Below are positions 17,673 to 25,154 of a stretch of DNA of 62,693 nt, piece after piece (position 1 is the stretch's first letter; each line of letters starts with the position of its first letter). Made by a program: the position numbers and the translations under genes. The notes under the pieces were generated by a model. The model saw only the letters and a program-made list of their open reading frames with translations, had not been told where the DNA came from and did not search any database. Origin of the DNA: Pyrinomonadaceae bacterium (GTDB lineage Bacteria; Acidobacteriota; Blastocatellia; Pyrinomonadales; Pyrinomonadaceae); contig JAJQRF010000007.1 in assembly GCA_021228405.1 (NCBI GenBank), positions 1 to 62,693 on the forward strand, in the 5' to 3' direction.

Positions 17673-17709
17673 AGGCGACTTAAAAAAGAGTCGCCTTTTT
17701 CTTTTTTTA
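17671..17709 (+). terminator. Terminator of the small gene
   Basis: AAAGGCGACT (17671-17680) pairs with AGTCGCCTTT (17689-17698), followed by TTCTTTTTTT. It begins within the final stop codon of the interrupted frame. Confidence 0.85.
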
Positions 17710-17829
17710 TTTATATTGCAACCATTTTCAAGCAGCTTCACATCTTTAAGGCAAATCATTCGCACTTTCCCTGCTTTTCAAAGCGTTTGACCGATTAAAA
17801 TTTAGGATCAATGCTATAATTTTGCCGAT

Positions 17830-19032
17830 ATGCCGCCCCTTAAATATCTTAGCTTAACGATTTTGCTGTTTCTGCTTTGCAGTTTCGGAGTTTATTCCCA
17901 ACAAATTCAAACCTGTCTTTCCGACTCGTTACCGAAAGCGCAGAATCCCGATACAAAACTGGCGCAAGGCGTTTTCAGAACGTCGTCGAAATGGCTTCCG
18001 GGTCAGAAAGTTTACGTCAGATTTCTGGATGGAACGCCGTTCTTGAGATCAAAAGTCAAATATTACGCCGAAACCTGGGAGCAGTTCGCCAATATCGACT
18101 TCGTTTTCGTCGAAACGGGAAAAGCCGACATTCGTATCAGTTTTCAAACCGAAAAGGGTGCGTCGTGGTCGCTGGTCGGCAAAGCGTCACAGCAATGGTC
18201 GGTCAGAAAACGCGGCGGTTCGAGCGAAACTTACGAAAGCGCAGACGGAACTTCGATGAATTTCGGCTGGTTCGACGCAAACACGGATGATGCCGAGTTT
18301 CGGCGCACGACCTTGCACGAATTCGGACACGCGCTCGGACTTCTGCACGAACACCAAAATGCGAATCGGAATTTTGAATGGAACAAGCCCGTCGTGCTCA
18401 ATTATTATATGAACGAACTCGGCTGGTCGCGTGAACAGGTCGATAGTCAAATTTTTCAGCGTTACGGAAACAACACGGAATATTCAAACAAGGCTTACGA
18501 CCGACTTTCGATAATGCACTACGGCATCGATCCGAGTTTTACGAAAAGCGGTTTTGCGGTCGCCCGCAACAGCGTTCTTTCCGCCGGAGACAAAGCGATC
18601 ATCGCCGAAATGTATCCGTTCAATAACGTTAAAGCCAATGCCGACCTGAGCTTTAAAGCCATCACCGCCGACTTTAATATTTTCAAAGATGAGCAAAAAG
18701 GAATGAATGTTCTGCTCAATTTCAATATCAATCAAGCCTACAAAGAAAAGCATTTGGTCGTCGTTTATTTCTACAAGGCGGACGGAACCGCGTTGAAGGA
18801 TTCAAATAAAAAATTCTACACCGTCACGGGAAATGTTGCCGCCACGCGAAACATTACGCCGGGTTTTGAACGGACGGTTTACAAAGACCTCGATATTTTT
18901 ATTCCGTATTCCGAACTCGAACTTCCCTGCGGCGATTACCGTCTGAAATATTATGTCGCGATCTGGAAGGACAAAATAAATGTCGCCAACAGCGGTTATT
19001 CTTATTTCACATATCGAAAACCCTGCAATTAA
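17830..19032 (+). CDS. Secreted astacin-like zinc metalloprotease
   Basis: 400 residues. A signal peptide (LSLTILLFLLCSFGVYSQ) is followed by a catalytic domain with the extended zinc motif HEFGHALGLLHEH (H163, E164, H167, H173) and a Met-turn SIMHYG (M229, Y231). The HExxHxxGxxHE plus Met-turn combination is diagnostic of astacin-type metzincins (peptidase family M12A or close). The C-terminal 150 residues, after about residue 260, form an unrecognised beta-rich domain (for example LSFKAITADFNIFKDEQKGMN). TATAAT at 17815-17820 is only 9 nt from the ATG, so the mRNA may be leaderless. The next gene follows after 9 nt. Confidence 0.9.
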   Translation: MPPLKYLSLTILLFLLCSFGVYSQQIQTCLSDSLPKAQNPDTKLAQGVFRTSSKWLPGQKVYVRFLDGTPFLRSKVKYYAETWEQFANIDFVFVETGKADIRISFQTEKGASWSLVGKASQQWSVRKRGGSSETYESADGTSMNFGWFDANTDDAEFRRTTLHEFGHALGLLHEHQNANRNFEWNKPVVLNYYMNELGWSREQVDSQIFQRYGNNTEYSNKAYDRLSIMHYGIDPSFTKSGFAVARNSVLSAGDKAIIAEMYPFNNVKANADLSFKAITADFNIFKDEQKGMNVLLNFNINQAYKEKHLVVVYFYKADGTALKDSNKKFYTVTGNVAATRNITPGFERTVYKDLDIFIPYSELELPCGDYRLKYYVAIWKDKINVANSGYSYFTYRKPCN

Positions 19033-19041
19033 AATCTATCG

Positions 19042-20007
19042 ATGAAAGAAAAACTTAACTTACTGACGCAGATAATTCTTAATGATGAAAATCCGAGCAA
19101 CCTTCGCGCGGCTTGTTTCGAGCTTTACGCGCTTTTCTGCGAAATCGTCGGACTTAAAGAAGATGTCGAAGAAACGCAAGCTCACGACGGAACGATTCTC
19201 TCGCAGGGAAGAGCCATCTCACCGTTCCAAGCCGCGCTTTGCGTGCGCGAATACAAACGGACTTCGCAATTTCTGCGCGGAGTTTTGGCGGCGATCAATG
19301 AACTAAAAAACCGTTTTCCGCATAAAAAGATCGAAATCCTCTATGCGGGCATCGGTCCGTTCGCAACCTTGATTACGCCTTTGCTCGATCGTTTTTCGCC
19401 TGACGAGCTTGATCTAACACTTCTCGATTATCACGATTTTTCGATCGGTGCCGCAAAGAAGATTTTTCAGGTATTCGAGTTGGAAAGATTCAATCCTGAA
19501 TTTATCCGAACAGACGCGTGTTCATACAAACATCCGCGCCAAGTTCATCTCGTCATCAGTGAAACGATGCAAAACGCACTGCAAAATGAAACGCAAACCG
19601 CCATCACGCTGAACCTTGCACCGCAGATTTGCGAAAACGGCATTTTCGTTCCGCAAAAGATTTTCGTCGAAGCGGTTTTCGTTGATCTGAAAAAGGAATT
19701 CGGCGAAAAAGAAAGGATTTATGCGGATAGGATTCTCGAACTCGATGCGGAAAAGATCAAACAAAATCCTTCGCTCGATTTTCCGAAAGTTTATGTAAAA
19801 ATTCCGAATAAAGCCAAAGAAAGAGATTTGGATTTGCGATTGTTCACCGAAATTCGGATTTTTGATTCGTTCGCTCTTAAAGATTACCAATCGAGCATCA
19901 GTTATCCGGTGAAAATCCGACCTTATTTCGATATTAAAACGACAAACTCGGTCGAATTTTCATACATAATCGACGAAAAACCGCACTTTGAACACCGCGT
20001 TTTTTAG
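19042..20007 (+). CDS. SAM-dependent methyltransferase-like protein, PRMT-type fold
   Basis: 321 residues. The SAM-binding motif I is YAGIGPFATLITPLL (about 101-115) and the acidic motif II is LTLLDYHDFS (126-135). LVISETMQNALQNETQ (170-185) resembles the double-Glu loop of protein arginine methyltransferases (E174, E183). The C-terminal half is beta-rich, as in PRMT barrels. It starts 9 nt after the astacin-like protease gene and is probably translated from the same mRNA. The substrate is unknown. The fold call rests on motifs only; the PRMT comparison is tentative. Confidence 0.6.
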   Translation: MKEKLNLLTQIILNDENPSNLRAACFELYALFCEIVGLKEDVEETQAHDGTILSQGRAISPFQAALCVREYKRTSQFLRGVLAAINELKNRFPHKKIEILYAGIGPFATLITPLLDRFSPDELDLTLLDYHDFSIGAAKKIFQVFELERFNPEFIRTDACSYKHPRQVHLVISETMQNALQNETQTAITLNLAPQICENGIFVPQKIFVEAVFVDLKKEFGEKERIYADRILELDAEKIKQNPSLDFPKVYVKIPNKAKERDLDLRLFTEIRIFDSFALKDYQSSISYPVKIRPYFDIKTTNSVEFSYIIDEKPHFEHRVF

Positions 20008-20008
20008 T

Positions 20009-20707
20009 CTAATTTTCCTTGTAATAATCTTTCGTCAAAGCCGTTTTCCGCGTTTTTTTCCAGCGACCGTTGACCAAAATTTCGGTCGTTAAAACAATCT
20101 TGTCATCCGCACCCGAGAGCGCATCTTCGGTGAAAACATAAACTTTTTTCGGGCGGTTATTAACGATCTGATAACGCACCGTTTGATGCCAGCAACAGCC
20201 GCTTTTATTAAAAGTTTCGAGGGTTTTAGTCTTTTTATTGACCGTAAAAAGTCCGAGATTTTCGCTTGCAAGCGTCGTTAAAGCAGGGCTTTTCACGAAA
20301 CTGTTCGATGCTTTTGAAAAAAGCAAAATGTCGTAAGAAGGTCCGCCGTATGCGCCGTCGTTGCCGTTTCGCAGAGCCAGATCGTCCAGACCGTCGAAAT
20401 TAAAATCGTCGAAAACCACGCCGCTGTTATTTTCGCCGTAAAGTTCGATCAAATTTGCCGTCGGCTTTTGATCGGTGCCGAGTTCGAGAAAAAGATTCGG
20501 CATCCGGATCGTTTGGAAAGGCTTTGACGAATTCTTTTTCGAGATCGAAACCGCCGCTTTTCCTTCGCACGTTTCATTTTCGCATTTCGTTATTTTGATT
20601 TGGACATCAAAATTTTTTGAAGCGGTTTTTATCAGGAAATTTTGCTGTCCGAAGACGCTTGCTGTGGCTAAAAAGAGCAAAAGAATAAAATAAATCTGGA
20701 TTTTCAT
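20009..20707 (-). CDS. Secreted protein with FG-GAP-like Ca-binding segment (XAC2610-like)
   Basis: 232 residues from the ATG at 20707, chosen because it begins a signal peptide (MKIQIYFILLLFLATASVFG); an upstream in-frame start adds 25 residues of unlikely sequence. The centre has DDFNFDGLDDLALRNGNDG, a DxDxDG-type calcium loop as in FG-GAP/XAC2610-related proteins, followed by KSGCCWHQTVRYQ. It is probably periplasmic or extracellular; its function is unknown. It is convergent with the methyltransferase gene, with 1 bp between the stops. Confidence 0.7.
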   Translation of the reverse strand: MKIQIYFILLLFLATASVFGQQNFLIKTASKNFDVQIKITKCENETCEGKAAVSISKKNSSKPFQTIRMPNLFLELGTDQKPTANLIELYGENNSGVVFDDFNFDGLDDLALRNGNDGAYGGPSYDILLFSKASNSFVKSPALTTLASENLGLFTVNKKTKTLETFNKSGCCWHQTVRYQIVNNRPKKVYVFTEDALSGADDKIVLTTEILVNGRWKKTRKTALTKDYYKEN

Positions 20708-20860
20708 AATTTCGTAGGTTAAACTTTTTATTGTAATTGGACAAATTGAAAAAAATAGAATTTCTAAAATACTTGAAACCAAGTATCAGACAGATTTTTG
20801 GGATATTTTTGCATCTAAAAATCAGTTTTCTTTTAAGATATATTTAGGAGAAACAATAAT

Positions 20861-21580
20861 ATGGAAACATACACTAATACATTCGGAAACAATTCGGCGG
20901 CAAATGCCTTGCCCGAACAACGCGCAAGGTTTATCCGCAACACATATTTACATCTTGCAATGGCAATTCTGGCATTTATCGTGCTGGAAGGCTTTTTATT
21001 CGTTTCAGGCGCGGCAGGTTCCATCCTTTCGGTAATGAGCATCGGCGGAAAATTTTCGTGGCTGCTCGTTCTCGGCGCATTTATGGGAGTTTCGTGGCTC
21101 GCGGGAAACTGGGCAAACTCGCAGACATCGAAACCGATGCAATACGTCGGCTTACTGCTTTACGTCGTTGCCGAAGCAGTGATTTTTGTTCCCTTGATCG
21201 CAATGATCGCAACTTTCAGCAGCAATCCGGGCGATGTCATCGTCAAAGCCGGAATCGTTTCGCTCGGACTTTTTCTCGGCATTACGGCGGTCGTCTTTAT
21301 CACGCGTTCCGATTTTTCATTTCTGGGACCGATTCTGGCGATTGGCGGATTCGTCGCGCTCGGCTTTATCGTGGCGAGTATCTTGTTCGGCTTCAGCTTG
21401 GGAAGTTTATTCGCTTTTATAATGGTCGCTTTCGCGGGAACGGCAATTCTTTATGAAACGTCGAACGTTTTGCATCGCTACAACACGTCACAGCACGTTG
21501 CCGCGTCGTTGACGCTTTTTGCTTCGATCGCACTTCTTTTCTGGTATCTTCTCAGCATTTTCGGCGGAAGCGACGATTAA
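20861..21580 (+). CDS. Bax inhibitor-1/YccA family membrane protein
   Basis: 239 residues with seven hydrophobic segments. Features of the BI-1/YccA family include the N-terminal RARFIRNTYLHLAMAILAF and the late ILYETSNVLHRYNTSQHVAASLTLFASIALLFWYLLSIF. YccA in E. coli modulates the FtsH protease; eukaryotic relatives are calcium-leak channels. It sits in the inner membrane. AGGAGAAACAAT precedes the ATG, and a strong terminator follows at 21605. It is monocistronic. Confidence 0.93.
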   Translation: METYTNTFGNNSAANALPEQRARFIRNTYLHLAMAILAFIVLEGFLFVSGAAGSILSVMSIGGKFSWLLVLGAFMGVSWLAGNWANSQTSKPMQYVGLLLYVVAEAVIFVPLIAMIATFSSNPGDVIVKAGIVSLGLFLGITAVVFITRSDFSFLGPILAIGGFVALGFIVASILFGFSLGSLFAFIMVAFAGTAILYETSNVLHRYNTSQHVAASLTLFASIALLFWYLLSIFGGSDD

Positions 21581-21604
21581 TTCGTTTCCCGGTAAAAATC
21601 GATA

Positions 21605-21632
21605 AAAGGCGGATTTCAAATCCGCCTTTTTT
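21605..21632 (+). terminator. Terminator after the BI-1 family gene
   Basis: AAAGGCGGATTT and AATCCGCCTTTT form a 10-12 bp stem with a 2-nt loop followed by TTTT, 25 nt after the stop at 21580. Confidence 0.85.
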
Positions 21633-21647
21633 GTTTATAATCGTGAA

Positions 21648-22148
21648 ATGTTCGACAATCATTTAACCCGAAAATTTGCAGATTTTCTCCACGAAATCGG
21701 TCTGAAAGTTTCTCCGCGAAATCTTGAAGGCGAAACCTTTCTGCGCGGAATTTTGATCGAAAACGGCGAAATCTTCGTCGATGAAACTCTTCTCGAATTT
21801 CCGGGCGACATTCTGCACGAAGCCGGGCATCTGGCAACTGCGCCAGCGAAATTTCGTCCGCAGTTGAGCGATACGGTCGAGCTTCCCGAATTTAATATGG
21901 ACTCGCTCGAAACCGCCGCGATGCTTTGGTCTTATGCCGCCGCGATTCATTTGGAGATCGATCCGCGCATCGTCTTTCATCCGCACGGATATAAAGGCAA
22001 TTCGGAGGGAATTCTATTCAATTATTCGCTCGGAATGTTTATGGGCATCCACGTTCTGGAAGAATCGGAGATGGCTTTCGGGCAAAATCCTGCGGCGCAG
22101 AAAAATGTCGAGCCGTTTCCGAAAATGCAGAAATGGCTTCGTGATTGA
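21648..22148 (+). CDS. Putative zincin-like protein (HEAGH motif)
   Basis: 166 residues, soluble, no signal peptide. DILHEAGHLATAP carries an HExxH motif (H57, E58, H61), the zinc site of many metallopeptidases; a downstream Glu or His ligand is not obvious, though H106 and H110 lie in the region VFHPHGYK. I do not recognise a named family. TATAAT at 21636-21641 is 6 nt from the ATG and there is no Shine-Dalgarno, so the transcript is probably leaderless. It is followed after 70 nt by the small zinc-ribbon membrane protein. Confidence 0.65.
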   Translation: MFDNHLTRKFADFLHEIGLKVSPRNLEGETFLRGILIENGEIFVDETLLEFPGDILHEAGHLATAPAKFRPQLSDTVELPEFNMDSLETAAMLWSYAAAIHLEIDPRIVFHPHGYKGNSEGILFNYSLGMFMGIHVLEESEMAFGQNPAAQKNVEPFPKMQKWLRD

Positions 22149-22218
22149 TTTGCAAAAAACTGAAACTCTCACGGTTTTTAAGCGTTATAAAATTTATAAA
22201 TAAGGATTTTATTAAAAT

Positions 22219-22476
22219 ATGAACCAATTTGCACCGTGTCCGAAATGTCAGAATACCTTTGCCGAACAACTGAAGTTTACGTGGTGGGGCGGAGTCCTGG
22301 GACCGAAACTTTTAAAACACGTCAAATGCCGGAATTGCGGCGCAAAATATAACGGGAAAACCGGAAAAGACAATACGACCGCAATAATCATCTATTCGCT
22401 CGTGATCGCTGTGGTCGTATTTTTTATCTTTTTCTTTTTTATGGCGTTGGTCGCCGGGATTTCCTTTATGAAATAG
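22219..22476 (+). CDS. Small zinc-ribbon membrane protein
   Basis: 85 residues. The N-terminus has CPKCQNTF and CRNCGAKY, two CxxC pairs forming a zinc ribbon. It is followed by one long hydrophobic segment (AIIIYSLVIAVVVFFIFFFFMALVAGIS), so the zinc ribbon probably faces the cytoplasm from an inner-membrane anchor. Similar small proteins are widespread and uncharacterised. It is convergent with xseB (3 bp between stops). Confidence 0.8.
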   Translation: MNQFAPCPKCQNTFAEQLKFTWWGGVLGPKLLKHVKCRNCGAKYNGKTGKDNTTAIIIYSLVIAVVVFFIFFFFMALVAGISFMK

Positions 22477-22479
22477 CGG

Positions 22480-22797
22480 TTAAAAAGGCGATTCTTCCTC
22501 TTCGTCGTCATCGAAAACGATACGTTTTTTGATGGTCGGCTGGCGGCTTTCGCGCAAATCGTCGCTTTCGAGCGATTGTAAACCGAGTTTTCCGTCCGAA
22601 TCCTTTAATAAAACTTCGATACGGCGTTCGGCTTGGTCTAATCTTTCCTGACATTCGCGTGAAAGTTTTACGCCGTCCTCAAACAATTTCAGACTTTCTT
22701 CTAAAGATAGGTCGCCGTCTTCCAATTTGCGGACGATCTTTTCCAGATCGCCGAGTGATGATTCAAATGTTTTCGCTTTCGTCGTCATATTTTTCAT
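22480..22797 (-). CDS. xseB: Exonuclease VII small subunit
   Basis: 105 residues. The XseB coiled-coil core FESSLGDLEKIVRKLEDGDLSLEESLKLFEDGVKLSRECQERLDQAERRIEVL is clear; an acidic tail (FDDDEEEESPF) extends beyond the usual 80 residues. With XseA it forms exonuclease VII, which degrades single-stranded DNA to oligonucleotides. Translation may start at the in-frame MTTKAK three codons in. It is last in a minus-strand cluster, separated from xseA by an unrelated membrane protein gene, an uncommon arrangement. Confidence 0.92.
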   Translation of the reverse strand: MKNMTTKAKTFESSLGDLEKIVRKLEDGDLSLEESLKLFEDGVKLSRECQERLDQAERRIEVLLKDSDGKLGLQSLESDDLRESRQPTIKKRIVFDDDEEEESPF

Positions 22798-22798
22798 C

Positions 22799-22885
22799 CA
22801 CAGATTAACACAGATTCACACGGATAAAATCATCAATAAAGATTTTTCTTTATCTGAGTTGATCCGCGTGAATCTGTGGATAATT
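22799..22885. repeat. Short-word inverted repeat (copy E)
   Basis: CCACAGATTAACACAGATTC with CACACGGAT on the left is answered by ATCCGCGTGAATCTGTGG on the right; the centre is AT-rich. It lies between xseB and the membrane protein gene on the same strand. Confidence 0.75.
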
Positions 22886-22891
22886 TTTTCT

Positions 22892-23671
22892 TTATTTCAA
22901 AATGTCTTCGGCTTGGTTAATCAAATCCTGTAAATTTCTGATTCCCAGAGTTTCGCCCGCCTTGCGGATGCCGCCTTTGGTTACGACGGCGATGATTTCC
23001 TGCCCGATCTTTTGCGCGATTCGTGTCGCGAGTTGTTCATCCTTAACACCGACAACTTGCCATTTATCGCCGTTTTTCTTCATTTTTACTTCCAACGGAC
23101 GCTCGACGATCTTGCTTTTGACGGTGGCGACATCGCCCGTTTGATCGATTTCCAGATACCTGTCCGCACCGATCACGATTGCAAAGAAAGGCACGCTCGA
23201 AAATTTATCGGTTTTCTCACGAATCACACGCGGAAGCTCGGCGCGCGCCCGGTCTTTGATGGCGGGCAAAACAGGCGCGGCGACCTGCGCGACCTTTGAG
23301 ATGGTCGCCTGCGGCAAACCTTTGCCGTAAAGTTCGACGGCTTTATCGGTGATCTGCGGCAAAAAATCATCGACGACAGCGTTCGTATCGACCAGCGAAT
23401 CGATCGTTTTCTGATCTTCGTTGCGCGCCGCATCGATTAAGAGCGCAAGCGAATATTGGGGAGTTTTCTTCAAGCTCTGCCAATAAAAATACCCGCCGAC
23501 CGCGCCGATCAATAAGATTACTCCGTGAACGGCGGCAAAAATGCCGAGAATTTTCCCGAATTTTCCGCGCTTTTTCGGCGGATTGACTTCGCCGAACGAA
23601 GGAACGTTTTTGCTTCTGACATTCGCATTCGTTTGAGGCGAATCTTCCAAATTTACTGTAAATCTCGACAT
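22892..23671 (-). CDS. Membrane-anchored hypothetical protein (DUF2939-like)
   Basis: 259 residues. A Lys-rich cytoplasmic N-terminus (NPPKKRGKFGK) precedes one membrane helix (ILGIFAAVHGVILLIGAVGGYFYW, about 40-63). A periplasmic alpha/beta domain follows, with the segment TPQYSLALLIDAARNEDQKTIDSLVD resembling DUF2939-type proteins and a sheet region WQVVGVKDEQLA. Function is unknown. It lies between xseA and xseB and is flanked on both sides by word-repeat hairpins, which may uncouple its expression from its neighbours. Confidence 0.7.
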   Translation of the reverse strand: MSRFTVNLEDSPQTNANVRSKNVPSFGEVNPPKKRGKFGKILGIFAAVHGVILLIGAVGGYFYWQSLKKTPQYSLALLIDAARNEDQKTIDSLVDTNAVVDDFLPQITDKAVELYGKGLPQATISKVAQVAAPVLPAIKDRARAELPRVIREKTDKFSSVPFFAIVIGADRYLEIDQTGDVATVKSKIVERPLEVKMKKNGDKWQVVGVKDEQLATRIAQKIGQEIIAVVTKGGIRKAGETLGIRNLQDLINQAEDILK

Positions 23672-23680
23672 CTTTTAATT

Positions 23681-23777
23681 AGTGGATAAGTGATAGTGGA
23701 TAGTTGATAACGGATAGTTAAATTCTTGTATTTTTTCTCACTTATCCGTTATCCGTTTTCCATTTTCAATTTTCCGT
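23681..23777. repeat. Short-word inverted repeat (copy F)
   Basis: AGTGGATAAGTGATAGTGGATAG on the left (7-8 bp words) is answered by CTCACTTATCCGTTATCCG and further TTTTCCATTTTCAATTTTCC words. The right end overlaps the last codons of xseA. Confidence 0.7.
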
Positions 23778-25154
23778 TTTTATTACCTGCGCCGTAAACT
23801 TTCCTTTTGCCAGACGAATTTTCACGGTTTCGTCAGTTTTAACGGCTTTCACATCGCGCAAAATTTCGCCTTTTTCGTTTTCCGCCAGTGCAAATCCGCG
23901 TTTTAAAACCGAAAGCGGCGAAAGTGCATCGAGCGAAGCCATATCTATTTTCAATCTTTCATCCTTGCCATCGATCAGTTTTCTCACCGCCGCTTCGCTT
24001 CGCTGTTTCAGCAACGCCAGACGCTTTTGATTTTCCGCGACTTTCGATGCGAGTTTGACGGGTGAAAGTTGCGAACTGATTTTTTCCAGTTTTTTCGTCG
24101 AAGTTTTTAATTTATCCGCGAAAGCCGTTTTCATCTGCAATTCCAAATCCTCGGTTTCATAACGCCAATCTTTGATCGTTTGCGGAAATTCGACAAAAAC
24201 AGGCGAAAGAGCGAGTTCCTGTAAATCGTTACGCGATTGCAGTATTTTGTAGTCGATCAGTTGAAATAAATCCTGTGTTCTCTGCACGACAAACGCTTCG
24301 ATCTGGTCTTCCGACTGCGCCACGATCTCCGCCGCCGCGCTCGGTGTCGGCGCACGGCGGTCGGCGACAAAATCCGCGATCGTAAAATCGATTTCGTGTC
24401 CGACCGCCGAAATGATCGGGATTTCCGAAGCACGAATCGTCCGCGCCAGATGTTCTTCGTTAAAAGCCCACAAATCTTCGGACGAACCGCCGCCGCGCCC
24501 GACGATTAAAACGTCTATCTTTTCCGTTTCGTTCGCGATTTTATTAAATTCGTTCGCGTTTAATATCGCCTGCCGGATTTCCTCGCCCGCCGTTTCGCCC
24601 TGCACACGCGTCGGAATCAGAACGATGCTGACCGAACGCGTCCGACGCGAAAGAACATTCAGAATATCGTGAAAAGCCGCGCCGTTCGGCGAAGTAACAA
24701 CGCCGACTCTTTTCGGGAAGAACGGCAAAGGTCGTTTCAGTTCTTCGTCAAAAAGCCTTTCCTTTGCGAGCTTTAACTTAATCTGCTCGAACGCCACTTT
24801 TAACGCGCCTTCTCCGACAGGTTCGAGCGATTCGACCAGAATCTGATATTCGCCTTTCGGTTGATAAACGCTCAATTTCCCGCGCACGCGAACCTGAATT
24901 CCGTCAAAAGGCTGAAATTTTATCCGCATATTGTTGCGAATGTAACAAGCCGCTTTCAACTGCGAATTACCGTCGTGAAGCGTAAAATACCAGTGTCCCG
25001 AATGCGCCGCGACAAAATTGACGATCTCGCCCTCGATCCAAACCGAAGAAAACCCACGTTCGAGCGAAATTTTCACCTGTTCGTTCAGTTCGGAAACCGA
25101 AAGCGGACGGCGTTCCCGTTCGTCGAAAAGCGATTGTAGAAGCGAAGATTTCAT
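23766..25154 (-). CDS. xseA: Exonuclease VII large subunit
   Basis: 462 residues. The N-terminal OB-fold (residues about 15-110, SVSELNEQVKISLERGFSSVWIEGEIVNF) binds single-stranded DNA. The catalytic Exonuc_VII_L domain follows with PFFPKRVGVVTSPNGAAFHDIL, the conserved GGGSSEDLWAFNEE and AVGHEIDFTIADFVADRRAPTPSAAAE, and then a coiled-coil region that binds XseB. The C-terminus has the typical DPLSVLKRGFALA-like strand (SPLSVLKRGFALAEN). The start codon directly abuts the stop of the VWFA gene (TAAATG), implying translational coupling. Confidence 0.96.
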   Translation of the reverse strand: MKSSLLQSLFDERERRPLSVSELNEQVKISLERGFSSVWIEGEIVNFVAAHSGHWYFTLHDGNSQLKAACYIRNNMRIKFQPFDGIQVRVRGKLSVYQPKGEYQILVESLEPVGEGALKVAFEQIKLKLAKERLFDEELKRPLPFFPKRVGVVTSPNGAAFHDILNVLSRRTRSVSIVLIPTRVQGETAGEEIRQAILNANEFNKIANETEKIDVLIVGRGGGSSEDLWAFNEEHLARTIRASEIPIISAVGHEIDFTIADFVADRRAPTPSAAAEIVAQSEDQIEAFVVQRTQDLFQLIDYKILQSRNDLQELALSPVFVEFPQTIKDWRYETEDLELQMKTAFADKLKTSTKKLEKISSQLSPVKLASKVAENQKRLALLKQRSEAAVRKLIDGKDERLKIDMASLDALSPLSVLKRGFALAENEKGEILRDVKAVKTDETVKIRLAKGKFTAQVIKTEN

